DNA of 64,000 bases from Frankia sp. RB7 (GTDB lineage Bacteria; Pseudomonadota; Alphaproteobacteria; Rhizobiales; Xanthobacteraceae): the NCBI GenBank assembly GCA_030403585.1, contig JAUEPE010000001.1, positions 310,001-374,000 on the forward strand, read 5' to 3'. Positions within the stretch are counted from its first letter, which is position 1; each line of letters starts with the position of its first letter. Positions 24,795-33,629 of the stretch are shown piece by piece. Made by a program: the position numbers and the translations under genes. The notes under the pieces were generated by a model that was not told the DNA's origin, made no database searches, and saw nothing but the letters and a program-made list of their open reading frames with translations.

Positions 24795-25762
24795 AGCGAC
24801 GGTCGTTCATGACTCTGGTGGGTGGGGCATTGGCGGGACCTGTGGTGGCGCGCGCCCAGCAGGCGAAGCGAGTAGCCCGCATCGGCCTTTTCCTGCCCCC
24901 ACCGCGAAATCCGGAGGTCGACGCGTTCCTCGAGGGGCTCCACGATCTCGGTTGGGTTGAGGGCAAGAACGTTCATGTCGAATATCGCGACGCCGGCGGC
25001 GACGACAGCCGGCTGCCGGCGCTGGCGGCTGAACTGGTCGCCCTCGATGTCGACGTTCTCGCGACGGCCACGTTTCCCGGGATTCTTGCCGCTCACCGGG
25101 CAACGACGAAGATTCCGACCGTGATGATCGTGGGCCCCGATCTGGTGCCCATAGGCCTTGCAGCCAGCATGGCTCATCCCGGCGGCAACATCACGGGACA
25201 AACCTTTTTCCTGACAGAACTGGCCGCCAAGCGGTTGGAGATTCTCGCGAGCCTGGCTCCCTCCATCACCCGCGCAGGGGTGCTGATGCAGCGAGGCAAC
25301 CCTCTGAACAACAGTACGATGAGCGCCATGACGACCGCAGCGCAGGCATTGAAGATCGAGCTGCGACCGATCGAGGTTGGCATCCCCGGCGATCTCGAAA
25401 GCGCGCTGTCAGCCGTCGGCTCGACCCCTATCGACGGCCTCGTGATCACGGACGCCAATGCGTTTCTCACCAACTCTTCCCTGGTCGCCGCGATTGTCGA
25501 CAAGTGCCGCGTGCCGTCGGTTGCAGCACCCGTCGTCGCTTCCCGGGCGGCCGCGCTGGTCGGTTACGGTGTGGACTTCACCGCAATTTTTCGCCGCGCC
25601 ACTGTTTTCGTCGACAAGATATTGAAGGGGGCCAACCCGGCAGACGTCCCGATCGAGCAGCCGACGCAGTTCAAGACGGTCATCAACCTGAAGACCGCCA
25701 AAGCGCTCGGCGTCCAGATACCGCCGTCCTTACTGGTGCGCGCGGACGAGGTGATCGAATAG
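24791..25762 (+). CDS. ABC transporter substrate-binding protein (ABC_sub_bind family), copy 2
   Basis: A 323-residue paralogue of the previous gene. Seen: leader KRRSFMTLVGGALAGPVVARAQQ (shown here only by its parts KRRSFMTL and GPVVARAQ), GLHDLGWVEGKNVHVEYR, AHPGGNITGQTFF, and the family end VPIEQPTQFKTVINLKTAKAL. Both copies keep the same C-terminal signature but differ through the ligand cleft, so they probably bind different compounds. Translation is coupled to the upstream copy. As with copy 1, no membrane partner is in the window. Confidence 0.9.
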   Translation: MKRRSFMTLVGGALAGPVVARAQQAKRVARIGLFLPPPRNPEVDAFLEGLHDLGWVEGKNVHVEYRDAGGDDSRLPALAAELVALDVDVLATATFPGILAAHRATTKIPTVMIVGPDLVPIGLAASMAHPGGNITGQTFFLTELAAKRLEILASLAPSITRAGVLMQRGNPLNNSTMSAMTTAAQALKIELRPIEVGIPGDLESALSAVGSTPIDGLVITDANAFLTNSSLVAAIVDKCRVPSVAAPVVASRAAALVGYGVDFTAIFRRATVFVDKILKGANPADVPIEQPTQFKTVINLKTAKALGVQIPPSLLVRADEVIE

Positions 25763-26198
25763 CAGCTGACATCCGCCGCCGCAGGCCTTTTTTGCGCGGG
25801 CAGTCCGTTCGCACCACGGACACTAAGCGCCGCCCTCGCGCGGGGGACGAGCCAATGGGAGATTGCCAACAGGATCTAGTGGCCGTTCGTCCTGGTGACC
25901 GATTGCCTCATCGTGCTCGGCTTCGATGGCTGCTTCCCGCGCGGTCGAAGTTTCTGGTCGAGATGCCGAGCCTGGAGCCATGCGAGCTGCGTTCCGGGAC
26001 ATGTGGTTAAACACATCCGCCCAGCCTTTTTCGCATTCCCTTGCAGTTTTCCTTCTGCGCTCTTCACGCAGGCGAAGCCGTGTCCGCCCTTTCCGCTGCT
26101 CCTGAAGCGAGCACAGGAACCTGGTGAGGAAATTGCGTTGGAATATCATTCGGCCATCTCAGATAGCGACGATCTGACTCGGTTCGAATTCGTGTATA
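25763..26198. other. Gene-poor stretch after the binding-protein pair
   Basis: No convincing gene is seen in these 436 bases. Short frames exist on both strands, but they lack ribosome sites, recognisable motifs and consistent third-position G/C. Base composition is more even than in neighbouring genes, in keeping with an accessory segment. Confidence 0.5.
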
Positions 26199-26546
26199 TC
26201 AGTTCGGAGATGATCGTAAATCAGTCTTTGCGTTTTTCGTTGAACTCGCGCCATGCCCTGTGGAGGCATCTGCGATTTTGTTGGCGGCTTGATGTGCCCG
26301 GCCCACGATTTTGAGCTTCGAAATGACGTCGCCATTTTCCTCACGGATCACCGTTGCAAAGGTGTTCTCGATCGAATCGATCTTTGCCCGCGAATAATGA
26401 GCGCTGTTGGCATCGAGATCGAAATCGACCTCGACCACGAGTGTCTTCTTGCGGCTATGCCCCTTAATCTCCAACTCGAAATGGGTACGGGCTACTCCTT
26501 CGAGACGCTCGACGAGCTCTCTAATCATCGCTTTGCTTTGACCCAT
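26199..26546 (-). CDS. Hypothetical protein, about 115 residues
   Basis: A soluble protein opening MGQSKAMIRELVERLEG, with an alternating beta-rich middle (LEIKGHSRKKTLVVEVDFDLD, mentioned only as a region at about 20-40) and a Ser/Thr/Asn-rich tail. The start is fixed by GGAGG five to six bases upstream of ATG 26546. No family is recognised. It shares orientation with the FAD oxidoreductase gene but is separated from it by 183 bases and lies downstream. Base composition is less G+C rich than the flanking core genes. Confidence 0.65.
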   Translation of the reverse strand: MGQSKAMIRELVERLEGVARTHFELEIKGHSRKKTLVVEVDFDLDANSAHYSRAKIDSIENTFATVIREENGDVISKLKIVGRAHQAANKIADASTGHGASSTKNAKTDLRSSPN

Positions 26547-26729
26547 GAAATCCTCCCTGATTGCGTACGTCGTGTATTCCCTGTGAAGCATTGAACACGT
26601 GGCAGATGGCTTGGTTCCCTACCATCTTCGGCGGATTGCGACATGAACCTGACGAGCCACGCACGTACTCCCGAACCAAATATTGCATGATGGTTCGCAT
26701 TACGTTTGGCATCCGCCCAGCTCTATTCT

Positions 26730-27959
26730 TCAGCCAACGATGTCACGGTCGATCGCAAAATCGTCGAGCAGGGGCGAGGTGCCTCCCGAAAGCAGGGTGG
26801 CAATGAGCTCTGCCGCGAGAAAGCTGAATGTGATGCCATTGCCGCCGTAGCCAAAAGCAGCCAAGATGTTCTTGCATTGGGGGACTTTCCCAATCAGGGG
26901 CAGTCCGTCGCTGGTGGTATCGAAGGCGCCCGACCAGCTGAAGGCCACATCGTCGGATGCCTGCGGCCACATCGCTTTCAGATAGGCCTGAAGCGCCCTC
27001 ACTTTTTCCGGCGTCGCCTCATCGCGGGCGTCAGGCTCGATGAGCGCACCATCGTCCTCGCCGCCAAGAATAATACGACCGTCCGCTGTCGTCCGCGCAT
27101 AATGATAATTCTGGGACGCCTCCCAGATCAGTGCCTGGTCAGGCCAGAGATTCTGCGGCTGCGGGATCGTTGCGATCGCCCAGCTGGACGCCGGCTTCTG
27201 GGCTTTGGGTCGCACGATGTCCGGCATCACATAACCGGTCGCAAGCACCACGTCGCGGGCCTCAATCGACAGTCCGCCGTCGAGACCGACAGTTACGCCT
27301 GATGCGGTGCTGTCAAAAGCAACCGCATCAGCTTTGAGCAGACGAGCACCGCGCTTGACAGCAATGTCGAGCAGGCCGCGCGTCAGTCGCACCGGATCGG
27401 CGTCGGCCGCGTCGCCTGACAGGAGAGCGGCAGCCCGGCCAATCGCGAAGCGCTGCAGCAATCCGGCGTAGTCGAGCAGGCGCGACGGCAAATCCGCGCG
27501 CGACCTGATCTCATACTCGTCATTGATGAGTTTGGGACTGTCGCCAGCAGCAAGATAAAGCGAGAGACGCGGCCGCATCTCGCAGGGAATTCCGTAGTGG
27601 GCAGCGAGCGACATTAATCCCCGCGTTGCACCGTGGCTCGCGCGATAGCAACGAATGGCCTTCTCGAAACCGTACAACTGGGTGAGCTCGATCAGCGGAC
27701 GGTCGATTTCCCACAGCAGCATCGCCGTGCTTGCGACCGTGCTACCGAGGCTCGGCAGCTCACGATCGATCACCACCACTTGGCGGCCTTGCCGGGTCAG
27801 GCGCTCGGCAACCAGAGCGCCGGTTATGCCGGCGCCGACGATCAACACATCGCAGCGGAAACTCTCGGTCGCAGGCTTGATGTTTGGGGGTGGCAGATTG
27901 GCCCACGGCGTAAGTGGGCTTCGCAGATCGTCCTGCTCGATGCCGTTATCTCTAAAAAT
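26730..27959 (-). CDS. FAD-dependent oxidoreductase (DAO/glycine-oxidase fold)
   Basis: Amine/amino-acid oxidase-type flavoprotein. Seen: dinucleotide fold VLIVGAGITGALVAERL, STAMLLWEIDRPL, VVLATGYVMPDIV and C-terminal GLPLIGKVPQ and FGYGGNGITFS that contact FAD. The first standard start (GTG 27848) falls inside the first beta strand and would remove its leading Asp. Upstream the frame continues without ATG, GTG or TTG and reads DDLRSPLTPWANLPPP and ESFRCDV, which parallels the usual N-terminus of this family. ATT at 27959 stands six bases after AGGAG and is taken as the likely start, giving about 409 residues. The substrate is unknown. Confidence 0.8.
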   Translation of the reverse strand: MFRDNGIEQDDLRSPLTPWANLPPPNIKPATESFRCDVLIVGAGITGALVAERLTRQGRQVVVIDRELPSLGSTVASTAMLLWEIDRPLIELTQLYGFEKAIRCYRASHGATRGLMSLAAHYGIPCEMRPRLSLYLAAGDSPKLINDEYEIRSRADLPSRLLDYAGLLQRFAIGRAAALLSGDAADADPVRLTRGLLDIAVKRGARLLKADAVAFDSTASGVTVGLDGGLSIEARDVVLATGYVMPDIVRPKAQKPASSWAIATIPQPQNLWPDQALIWEASQNYHYARTTADGRIILGGEDDGALIEPDARDEATPEKVRALQAYLKAMWPQASDDVAFSWSGAFDTTSDGLPLIGKVPQCKNILAAFGYGGNGITFSFLAAELIATLLSGGTSPLLDDFAIDRDIVG

Positions 27960-28091
27960 GGGACGCTCCTACAGACGATCAGTCACCCGCCAAAAGCAGC
28001 GGTACGATCCATAAATGGATCGCAAGACGCCTGAAGAATTCTAGTCGCCCCGCAAGGGCAACTCATCAGAGGTCACGGCGTTCCGAGCTAT

Positions 28092-28976
28092 CTAGACCGC
28101 AGCGGTTGCAGAACGCGATGTACGGCTCTGTTTCGCGCCAAGATACGGCTGGGGCGGAAAGACTTCGCCAGAACGTACTTCTTCCGTCAGCACCTTGAAG
28201 CGCGCAAGCTCCGACGGCCCGAAGCTTGTCGAAATCGCGACGTCGGCCGCGTCGCGACCGCGGGCGATGACAATCCGGCCGATGCGGGGATGATTGTGCC
28301 GTGCGTCGAACGTGTACCATTGCCCCCCGATATAGGCCTCAAACCAGGCGCTGAAATCCATCGGCGCCGGGTCGATGGGAACGCCGATATCGCCGAGATA
28401 GCCCGTGCAATAGCGCGCAGGTATGTTCATGCATCGACACAACGCAACCGCCAAATGCGCGAAATCCCGGCAGACGCCAACGCGTTCGTGGTGACCTTCC
28501 GAGGCCGTGCGATCGCTTCTGGCAAAGTGATACCCGAACTGAATGCGATCATGGACGTAATCGCAAATTGACTGCACAAGCTGCCAGCCACCGTTGATAT
28601 GTCCGAACTTTGACCAGGCCAGATCTCCCAGCTTTTGCGTGTCGCAATAGCGGCTGCCCAGCAAATACAACAAGGCATCATCCGGCAGCTCGTCCAGCGG
28701 TACTCGAGCGGCCTGCGGCGCGACTGCGTCTGGCACACCGCTGTCCTCGATAACGAATTCGGTGCGAATCTCGATCAGGCCTGCGGGTGCAACGAGGCGC
28801 GTGCAGACATTTCCGAAAACGTCCGTGTAGTCCCTGGCCCGGACATTCGGCGATACACGGATGGCATGACCAGCCACAAGATCTGCCCGCCGGGACGGAT
28901 GAACGGTGAGCATCAGCACCATCGGAACGTCCTGGACGCACTTGAACGCAATATCGTAGCCTGCCCGGATTCTCAA
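28092..28976 (-). CDS. Transglutaminase-like cysteine protease-fold protein, 1
   Basis: About 294 residues. Seen: an N-terminal beta domain (RIRAGYDIAFKCVQDVPMV region), then the transglutaminase core with catalytic Cys in GVCRDFAHLAVALCR, His in FEAYIGGQWYTFDARHN and the following Asp. TTG 28976 is the likely start, preceded by GGAG and opening LRIRAGYDI; the frame to ATG 29156 overlaps the divergent gene and adds 60 residues without family likeness. Proteins of this family are found in bacteria as predicted peptidases or amide-bond enzymes. It is head-to-head with a second transglutaminase gene. Confidence 0.85.
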   Translation of the reverse strand: MRIRAGYDIAFKCVQDVPMVLMLTVHPSRRADLVAGHAIRVSPNVRARDYTDVFGNVCTRLVAPAGLIEIRTEFVIEDSGVPDAVAPQAARVPLDELPDDALLYLLGSRYCDTQKLGDLAWSKFGHINGGWQLVQSICDYVHDRIQFGYHFARSDRTASEGHHERVGVCRDFAHLAVALCRCMNIPARYCTGYLGDIGVPIDPAPMDFSAWFEAYIGGQWYTFDARHNHPRIGRIVIARGRDAADVAISTSFGPSELARFKVLTEEVRSGEVFPPQPYLGAKQSRTSRSATAAV

Positions 28977-29154
28977 AGCCGTCTCCACCGTGTCAGCGTT
29001 GACCGTGGCGAAGAAAGCGCGCTTGCCTTCGACTTGTTCCAGGCCGGCGCGCGCAAAACTGCTGAAATGAGAGGCAGTTGTGCGGGACGAACCATGACTT
29101 AGCTCTGGAACCACCGGCCAGTCGTGGCAATATCGACTGCCCAGAGCGCGAGTC

Positions 29155-30045
29155 ATGCCCCTCTACACCGTTCATCACACAACTGCCTATCGCTTCCGCC
29201 GGCCCGTGAAGCTCGGCCAGCACCAGATGCTGTTCCGGCCGCGCGATAGTTTTGACCAGCGTTTGCTTGCCTGTCGCCTCGAAGTGCATCCTGAACCAGC
29301 CGAAGTTCGCTGGATTCATGACGTGTTCGGCAATTGCGTTACCCTGGTCGACTTCAACACCTCAGCCAAGACGCTGGAGTTTCAGACGACGATTCATCTC
29401 GAACATACGCCAGAGAACACGCCTGACTTTCGGATCGAGGCGTACGCCAGAGAGCATCCCTTCACCTACGATCACAGCGAACTGCCGGATCTGGAGCCGT
29501 ACATCCGCCGACATTTTCGAGATGACCGAACGGTCGACAATTGGCTGTCCAAGTTTATTCCGCCCGGTCACAGCCAACCCACCGGCCAACTGTTGATGAC
29601 GCTGAACGAAGCCATTTCCGAGGGCTTCTCATACCGTCGTCGAACATCACAAGGCACGCAGACGCCCGCCGAAACTCTGGGTCTGCAACAGGGGACATGC
29701 CGTGACTTCGCTCTGCTGATGATCGAAGCGGCACGCTCGCTTGGCTTCGCCGCGCGTTTCATTACCGGGTATATCTACGTCCCCGATCGCGATGGACCGG
29801 TCAGGCTTGGTGGCGGCTCGACGCATGCATGGTGTTCGATCTACATCCCGGGGTCTGGCTGGGTTGAATTCGATCCAACCAATGGCATCGTGGGAAATAG
29901 AGAGCTGATCAGGGTTGGTGTTGCCCGCACCCCGGCTCAAGCCATTCCGCTATCCGGTAGCTATTGGGGCGATCCGGAGGACGAGGCCGGGATGGAAGTC
30001 ACGGTCAATGTGAAATCCGAACCTGTCGAGCAAGCATCTGTCTGA
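29155..30045 (+). CDS. Transglutaminase-like protein, 2 (with Bact_transglu_N domain)
   Basis: A 296-residue protein with an N-terminal Bact_transglu_N domain (YTVHHTTAYRFRRPVKLGQH, HDVFGNCVTLVDF) and a C-terminal transglutaminase core: catalytic Cys in QQGTCRDFALLMIEAARS, His in STHAWCSIYIPGSGW and Asp in EFDPTNG. It lacks a signal peptide, so it is probably cytoplasmic. The gene diverges from the first transglutaminase; the shared regulatory region is about 178 bases. Similar pairs are known in rhizobia near circularly permuted ATP-grasp genes, but none is seen here. Confidence 0.92.
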   Translation: MPLYTVHHTTAYRFRRPVKLGQHQMLFRPRDSFDQRLLACRLEVHPEPAEVRWIHDVFGNCVTLVDFNTSAKTLEFQTTIHLEHTPENTPDFRIEAYAREHPFTYDHSELPDLEPYIRRHFRDDRTVDNWLSKFIPPGHSQPTGQLLMTLNEAISEGFSYRRRTSQGTQTPAETLGLQQGTCRDFALLMIEAARSLGFAARFITGYIYVPDRDGPVRLGGGSTHAWCSIYIPGSGWVEFDPTNGIVGNRELIRVGVARTPAQAIPLSGSYWGDPEDEAGMEVTVNVKSEPVEQASV

Positions 30046-30204
30046 GCCGCGGTCACAAGCATCGACGATTGCCGCCTGCCGGTCCTTGCCTGAGACGATA
30101 TGCCTGTCGTGCGATTAGTCGATCGGGCAAAACAGCAACACATGGCCACGATCGAAAGCCCGGCCAGCCGAAGCACCCGCCCGGATATTGACGGGCTCCT
30201 CACC

Positions 30205-30405
30205 AGATGCCAGTTTCGTGATCGGTAGTGTCCGCAAGGACTATCCAAGGGAATGCGGTGCGTCCACCTCAGTGGGCAATTCCGCGGCTGCCCCCGCAAC
30301 TGTAAGCGGATAGCCGACGACCAGCAAAACCACTGGAGCCCCTCGGGGTCTCTGGGAAGGTGGTCGAAGGCGATAACCCGCGAGCCAGGAAACCTGCTGC
30401 CAGCC
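30205..30405 (+). promoter_or_regulatory. Cobalamin (adenosylcobalamin) riboswitch
   Basis: Conserved aptamer elements are visible in order: GGGAATGCGGTGCG at 30250-30263, the core CCCCCGCAACTGTAAGCGG near 30291-30309, CCACTGG then GGGAAGG at 30330-30360, CGATAACCCGCGAGCCAGGA, and the B12 box AGCCAGGAAACCTGCTGCC at 30383-30401. The order and wording match the classic class I cobalamin riboswitch. It lies about 110 bases before the TonB-dependent receptor gene on the same strand, so cobalamin should switch the receptor off. The 5' end is estimated. Confidence 0.95.
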
Positions 30406-30463
30406 ATGAGTCACGCGCGAACGCATTGGGCGGGGTGCCCTGATGTCGGACAAGTAGCCGGTG

Positions 30464-30491
30464 CATCTGCCGTCTGGGGCGAAGGCAGATG
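30464..30491 (+). promoter_or_regulatory. Hairpin between riboswitch and receptor start
   Basis: CATCTGCC at 30464-30471 and its exact complement GGCAGATG at 30484-30491 flank a 12-base loop. No T-run follows, so it is not an ordinary terminator. It sits 23 bases before the TTG start of the receptor gene and may be part of the riboswitch expression platform, masking translation initiation. Confidence 0.45.
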
Positions 30492-30514
30492 ACTAAGGCA
30501 ACCGCGGTGACAGT

Positions 30515-32962
30515 TTGTTTGCGTCGCCGCAGAGCGTTGTTGTGCAACATCTTCATTTTCGTGCTGGCGTACCGCCAGGGTTTTCGCGCGTCTTCCTGAT
30601 CTCCCTGCTCTCTTCGGTGTCGCTGTCGTCGACAGCGATTGCGCAGAGCGCGGCCCAGACCAAGCCGCCTGTGGAGATCGGCCCCGTGACCGTCTCTCCA
30701 TCCAACCCGAAGCCGGCACCTGCCATCAGCCCGGGCAATCAGAAGCCGCGCAGCGCACGCCGGGCCACGGGGCGCAAGCCAGTCGCAGCGATCGCAAGGC
30801 CGACCACCCAGCCCGCGAGCGACACGACACCGCTCAACACCGCTGCGGTCGCCGGGGTCTCCTCCCGCCTCGGCATCTCGGCACTCGAGACGCCTGCGAC
30901 CGTCGAAATCATCAGCCAGCAGACCATGCAGGACCGGGGCATCCGGACCACCACCGATGTCGCGAAGGCCGCGGTCGGCGTGACCGGCGGCGATGCGCCC
31001 GGCGCGCCCGCGATCTTCTCGATGCGCGGCTTCAGCGGCGATCAGCTCACCACCCTCTACAACGGCATCCCGATCGGGCCGTCGACCATGACCGGTCGCC
31101 CCATGGATGTGGCGGGCCTGCAGCAGGTCGAGATCATCAAGGGACCGGACTCGCTGGTGGCGGGCCTCGGCGCGACCGGCGGCGCCGTCAACTACGTGAC
31201 CAAGGCGCCGCATACGGGGCCGATCGTCAACGAGGCCTTCACCTCCTACGATTCCTTCAACGGCTATCGCGCCGGCTACGGGTCCGGCGGCAGCACGCTG
31301 GTCGACGGCCTCGACTACCGTTTCGACATCAGCCATTTCAACGACAAGAGCTTTATCGACGACAGCTATTCGAAGCTCAGCAACGTCTCGGGCCAATTGA
31401 ACTATCGCGTCAACGACAGCTTCAAGGTCTGGGGCGCGGCCGAATACAAGCAGGACAGCGACCGCTTCTACTGGGGCACGCCGATCGTGCCGGCGAACGG
31501 GGCTGGCATCGTGCCGACGTCGGGCATCGTCTCCGGGACCTGGAGCAATTATTATCTCGGCGGCGGCACGCCGGTCCCGGCCACCATCGACGCGCGCACG
31601 CTGACGACGAATTACAACGTGCTCGACAATCACAGCGGCGCCAGCGAGCTCTGGCTACGCAGCGGCTTCCAGTGGGACATCACCAACAACATCTCGCTGA
31701 AGAGCCAGGTCTACGGCTATGACGCCCACCGGCACTGGTTCAACAACGAGATCTCGTCGTTCGACCAGACTGTCGGGAATTTTGCCGGCGCGCAGAGCAT
31801 CTATCGCGAACGCCTGGCGCTGGATCACGCCCAGCGCCTCTACGGCAACATCACCGACCTCACCGTCAATTCCAACATCGGCGGCCTGGACAACCGTTTC
31901 GTCGCCACCGTGGCCGCGAGCAACAACCAGTTCAACGTTTCGCAAGACACGCTGTTCTTCAACGATTACGTCGACCTGCTCAATCCGGACCGCGGGCTCT
32001 ATGGCCCGCGCAGCGACGAGAAGATCTACACCCGCGTCAACACCGCCTCGCTGTCGTTCGAGGACCGGCTCAAGCTGACCCCGACCTTCGCGCTGATCGG
32101 CGGCATCCGGTTCGAGGACATCAAGCTGGACCGCACACGGTTTGACCCAAGTGGCGTACTCGAGTCCGCAAAGGGCTATCCCTTCTCGACGAGTTTCAAT
32201 CCCATCACCGGCCGCATCGGCTATACCTGGGACATCGCCCCGGGCGTGATGCTGTACAGCCAGTATGCAACCGCGGCAGACCCGACGGTGGCCAACATCT
32301 TCATCCTGGCGCCGTCGGTGCCGCTGCTGCTGACGACGTCGCGGACCTACGAGACCGGCGTGAAGCTGCAATCGGCCGACAAGCGCGCGGAGGCCACATT
32401 CTCGGCCTTCGACATCGAGCGCAAGAACGTCTATGTCCCCGAGAGTGGCATCGTCTTCAATGTCGCCGGCAAGATGGAATCCAAAGGCATCGAGATCGCC
32501 GCCGCGATCAATCCGGTGGCCGGCCTGAAATTGTGGGGCAATGTCGCCTTCGTGCAGTCGCGCTTCGTCGACTTCAGCTATGTCGACGGCAATGGCGTGT
32601 TCCAGTCCTATTCGGGCAAGACGCCGCCCAACGTGCCGAACTTCATCGCCAATGCCGGCGCGTCCTATCGCTTCGACACGACATTGCCGGTCGAGATCGG
32701 CGCCTCGATGCGCCACGTCGGAGACCGCTTCAACTACCAGGACAATATGGTCGTCATGAACGCCTACACGACGTTCGATGCGTTCGCGTTCGTCGACATC
32801 CCGAAAACCTATTTCACGGGTGTCGAGAACACGCGGCTATCGTTTCGTGTGCGCAATCTGACGAACAAGCTCTACGCCGCCTGGGGCGATCCAGGCTACA
32901 TCGATCAGATCATCCTGGGCGCGCCGCGCAGCTACGAGGTGGCGGCGTCGTTCAAATGGTGA
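30515..32962 (+). CDS. TonB-dependent outer-membrane receptor under cobalamin riboswitch
   Basis: An 815-residue outer-membrane receptor. Seen: a signal peptide (FSRVFLISLLSSVSLSSTAIA), a possible TonB box EIGPVTVSP, a Pro/Ala linker, the plug (ETPATVEIISQQTMQDRG, RGFSGDQLTTLYNGIPIG, VEIIKGPDSLVAGLGATGG), a long beta-barrel and terminal aromatic SFKW. By wording of the plug it resembles the siderophore-receptor branch, yet it lies behind a cobalamin riboswitch, so the transported substrate may be cobalamin, a cobamide precursor or another metal chelate. The start is uncertain: TTG 30515 gives a long n-region, and GTG 30542 would fit the signal peptide better. Confidence 0.92.
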   Translation: MFASPQSVVVQHLHFRAGVPPGFSRVFLISLLSSVSLSSTAIAQSAAQTKPPVEIGPVTVSPSNPKPAPAISPGNQKPRSARRATGRKPVAAIARPTTQPASDTTPLNTAAVAGVSSRLGISALETPATVEIISQQTMQDRGIRTTTDVAKAAVGVTGGDAPGAPAIFSMRGFSGDQLTTLYNGIPIGPSTMTGRPMDVAGLQQVEIIKGPDSLVAGLGATGGAVNYVTKAPHTGPIVNEAFTSYDSFNGYRAGYGSGGSTLVDGLDYRFDISHFNDKSFIDDSYSKLSNVSGQLNYRVNDSFKVWGAAEYKQDSDRFYWGTPIVPANGAGIVPTSGIVSGTWSNYYLGGGTPVPATIDARTLTTNYNVLDNHSGASELWLRSGFQWDITNNISLKSQVYGYDAHRHWFNNEISSFDQTVGNFAGAQSIYRERLALDHAQRLYGNITDLTVNSNIGGLDNRFVATVAASNNQFNVSQDTLFFNDYVDLLNPDRGLYGPRSDEKIYTRVNTASLSFEDRLKLTPTFALIGGIRFEDIKLDRTRFDPSGVLESAKGYPFSTSFNPITGRIGYTWDIAPGVMLYSQYATAADPTVANIFILAPSVPLLLTTSRTYETGVKLQSADKRAEATFSAFDIERKNVYVPESGIVFNVAGKMESKGIEIAAAINPVAGLKLWGNVAFVQSRFVDFSYVDGNGVFQSYSGKTPPNVPNFIANAGASYRFDTTLPVEIGASMRHVGDRFNYQDNMVVMNAYTTFDAFAFVDIPKTYFTGVENTRLSFRVRNLTNKLYAAWGDPGYIDQIILGAPRSYEVAASFKW

Positions 32963-33074
32963 GGTGACGCGGCTGCCCGGCAAGACCAGCCTGGCGGTCG
33001 CCTCAACCTCCGATGCCGCCGACCAGTCGCGGACGGCGGTTTGCGCGCGGGCTCTCTGTCGCCACGGCGCGCAG

Positions 33075-33629
33075 CTATGCGCGAAAGCTGACGATCTCGG
33101 GGCAATCCGCGGTGCCTTCGGGCGCGATGAGCCAATCGCCCAGACCGGATCCCTCGTTGACCCGGTCGCAGCGATAGCCCGGATGGTGGCCGAGACCGCG
33201 GGCGATCAGCACATCGACCTTGCCTTCGACCAGCTCGTGCAGGCCGGCGGGCTGCAGCACACGCAAGCCGATCTCGGCATGCGCCCCGCGAAACGCCGCC
33301 AGATCGAGCCGGCGCAGATCGAAGCTCGCATGCACACCCAATTGCAGCAGCACCGCACCGGCCGGCTTCAATTCCGAGGTCGCCTCCGCAATGCGCCGAA
33401 AGCCATCGGACACTCCGGGCAGATAGGCCTGGCCTGCCGGGGTCAGGATGAGCTGCTTGTGCAGCCGCTCGAACAGCTGCACGCCGAGGCGCGCCTCCAG
33501 CGCTTTCACCTGTTGGCCTACGGCTGCGGGCGTCACGTGCAACTCGTGTCCGGCCAGCTTGAAGCTGAGATGGCGCGCGGCGGCCTCGAAGGCGCGGAGC
33601 GCGTTGAGCGGCGGAAGGGTGTAGGTCAT
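33075..33629 (-). pseudogene. Decayed LysR-family (GcvA-type) regulator with internal deletion
   Basis: The 184-residue frame starts like an intact GcvA-type LysR (LPPLNALRAFEAAARHLSF, TPAAVGQQVKALEARLG). The helix-turn-helix and the first part of the effector domain are normal to GLGHHPGYRCDRV, after which it jumps directly to GDWLIAPEGTADCPEIVSF, the normal C-terminal end. About 100 residues of the effector domain are missing in frame. At the end FRA is followed by TAG and then LRAVATESP in the same frame; the family normally has Trp here (FRxWL), so a TGG to TAG change is likely. DNA binding might survive, ligand sensing not. It is divergent from the RidA gene. Confidence 0.75.

Noticed and set aside
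25823..26149. Minus-strand frame of 108 codons in the gene-poor stretch
   Set aside because: No ribosome site, uneven third-position composition and no family likeness; not supported as a gene.
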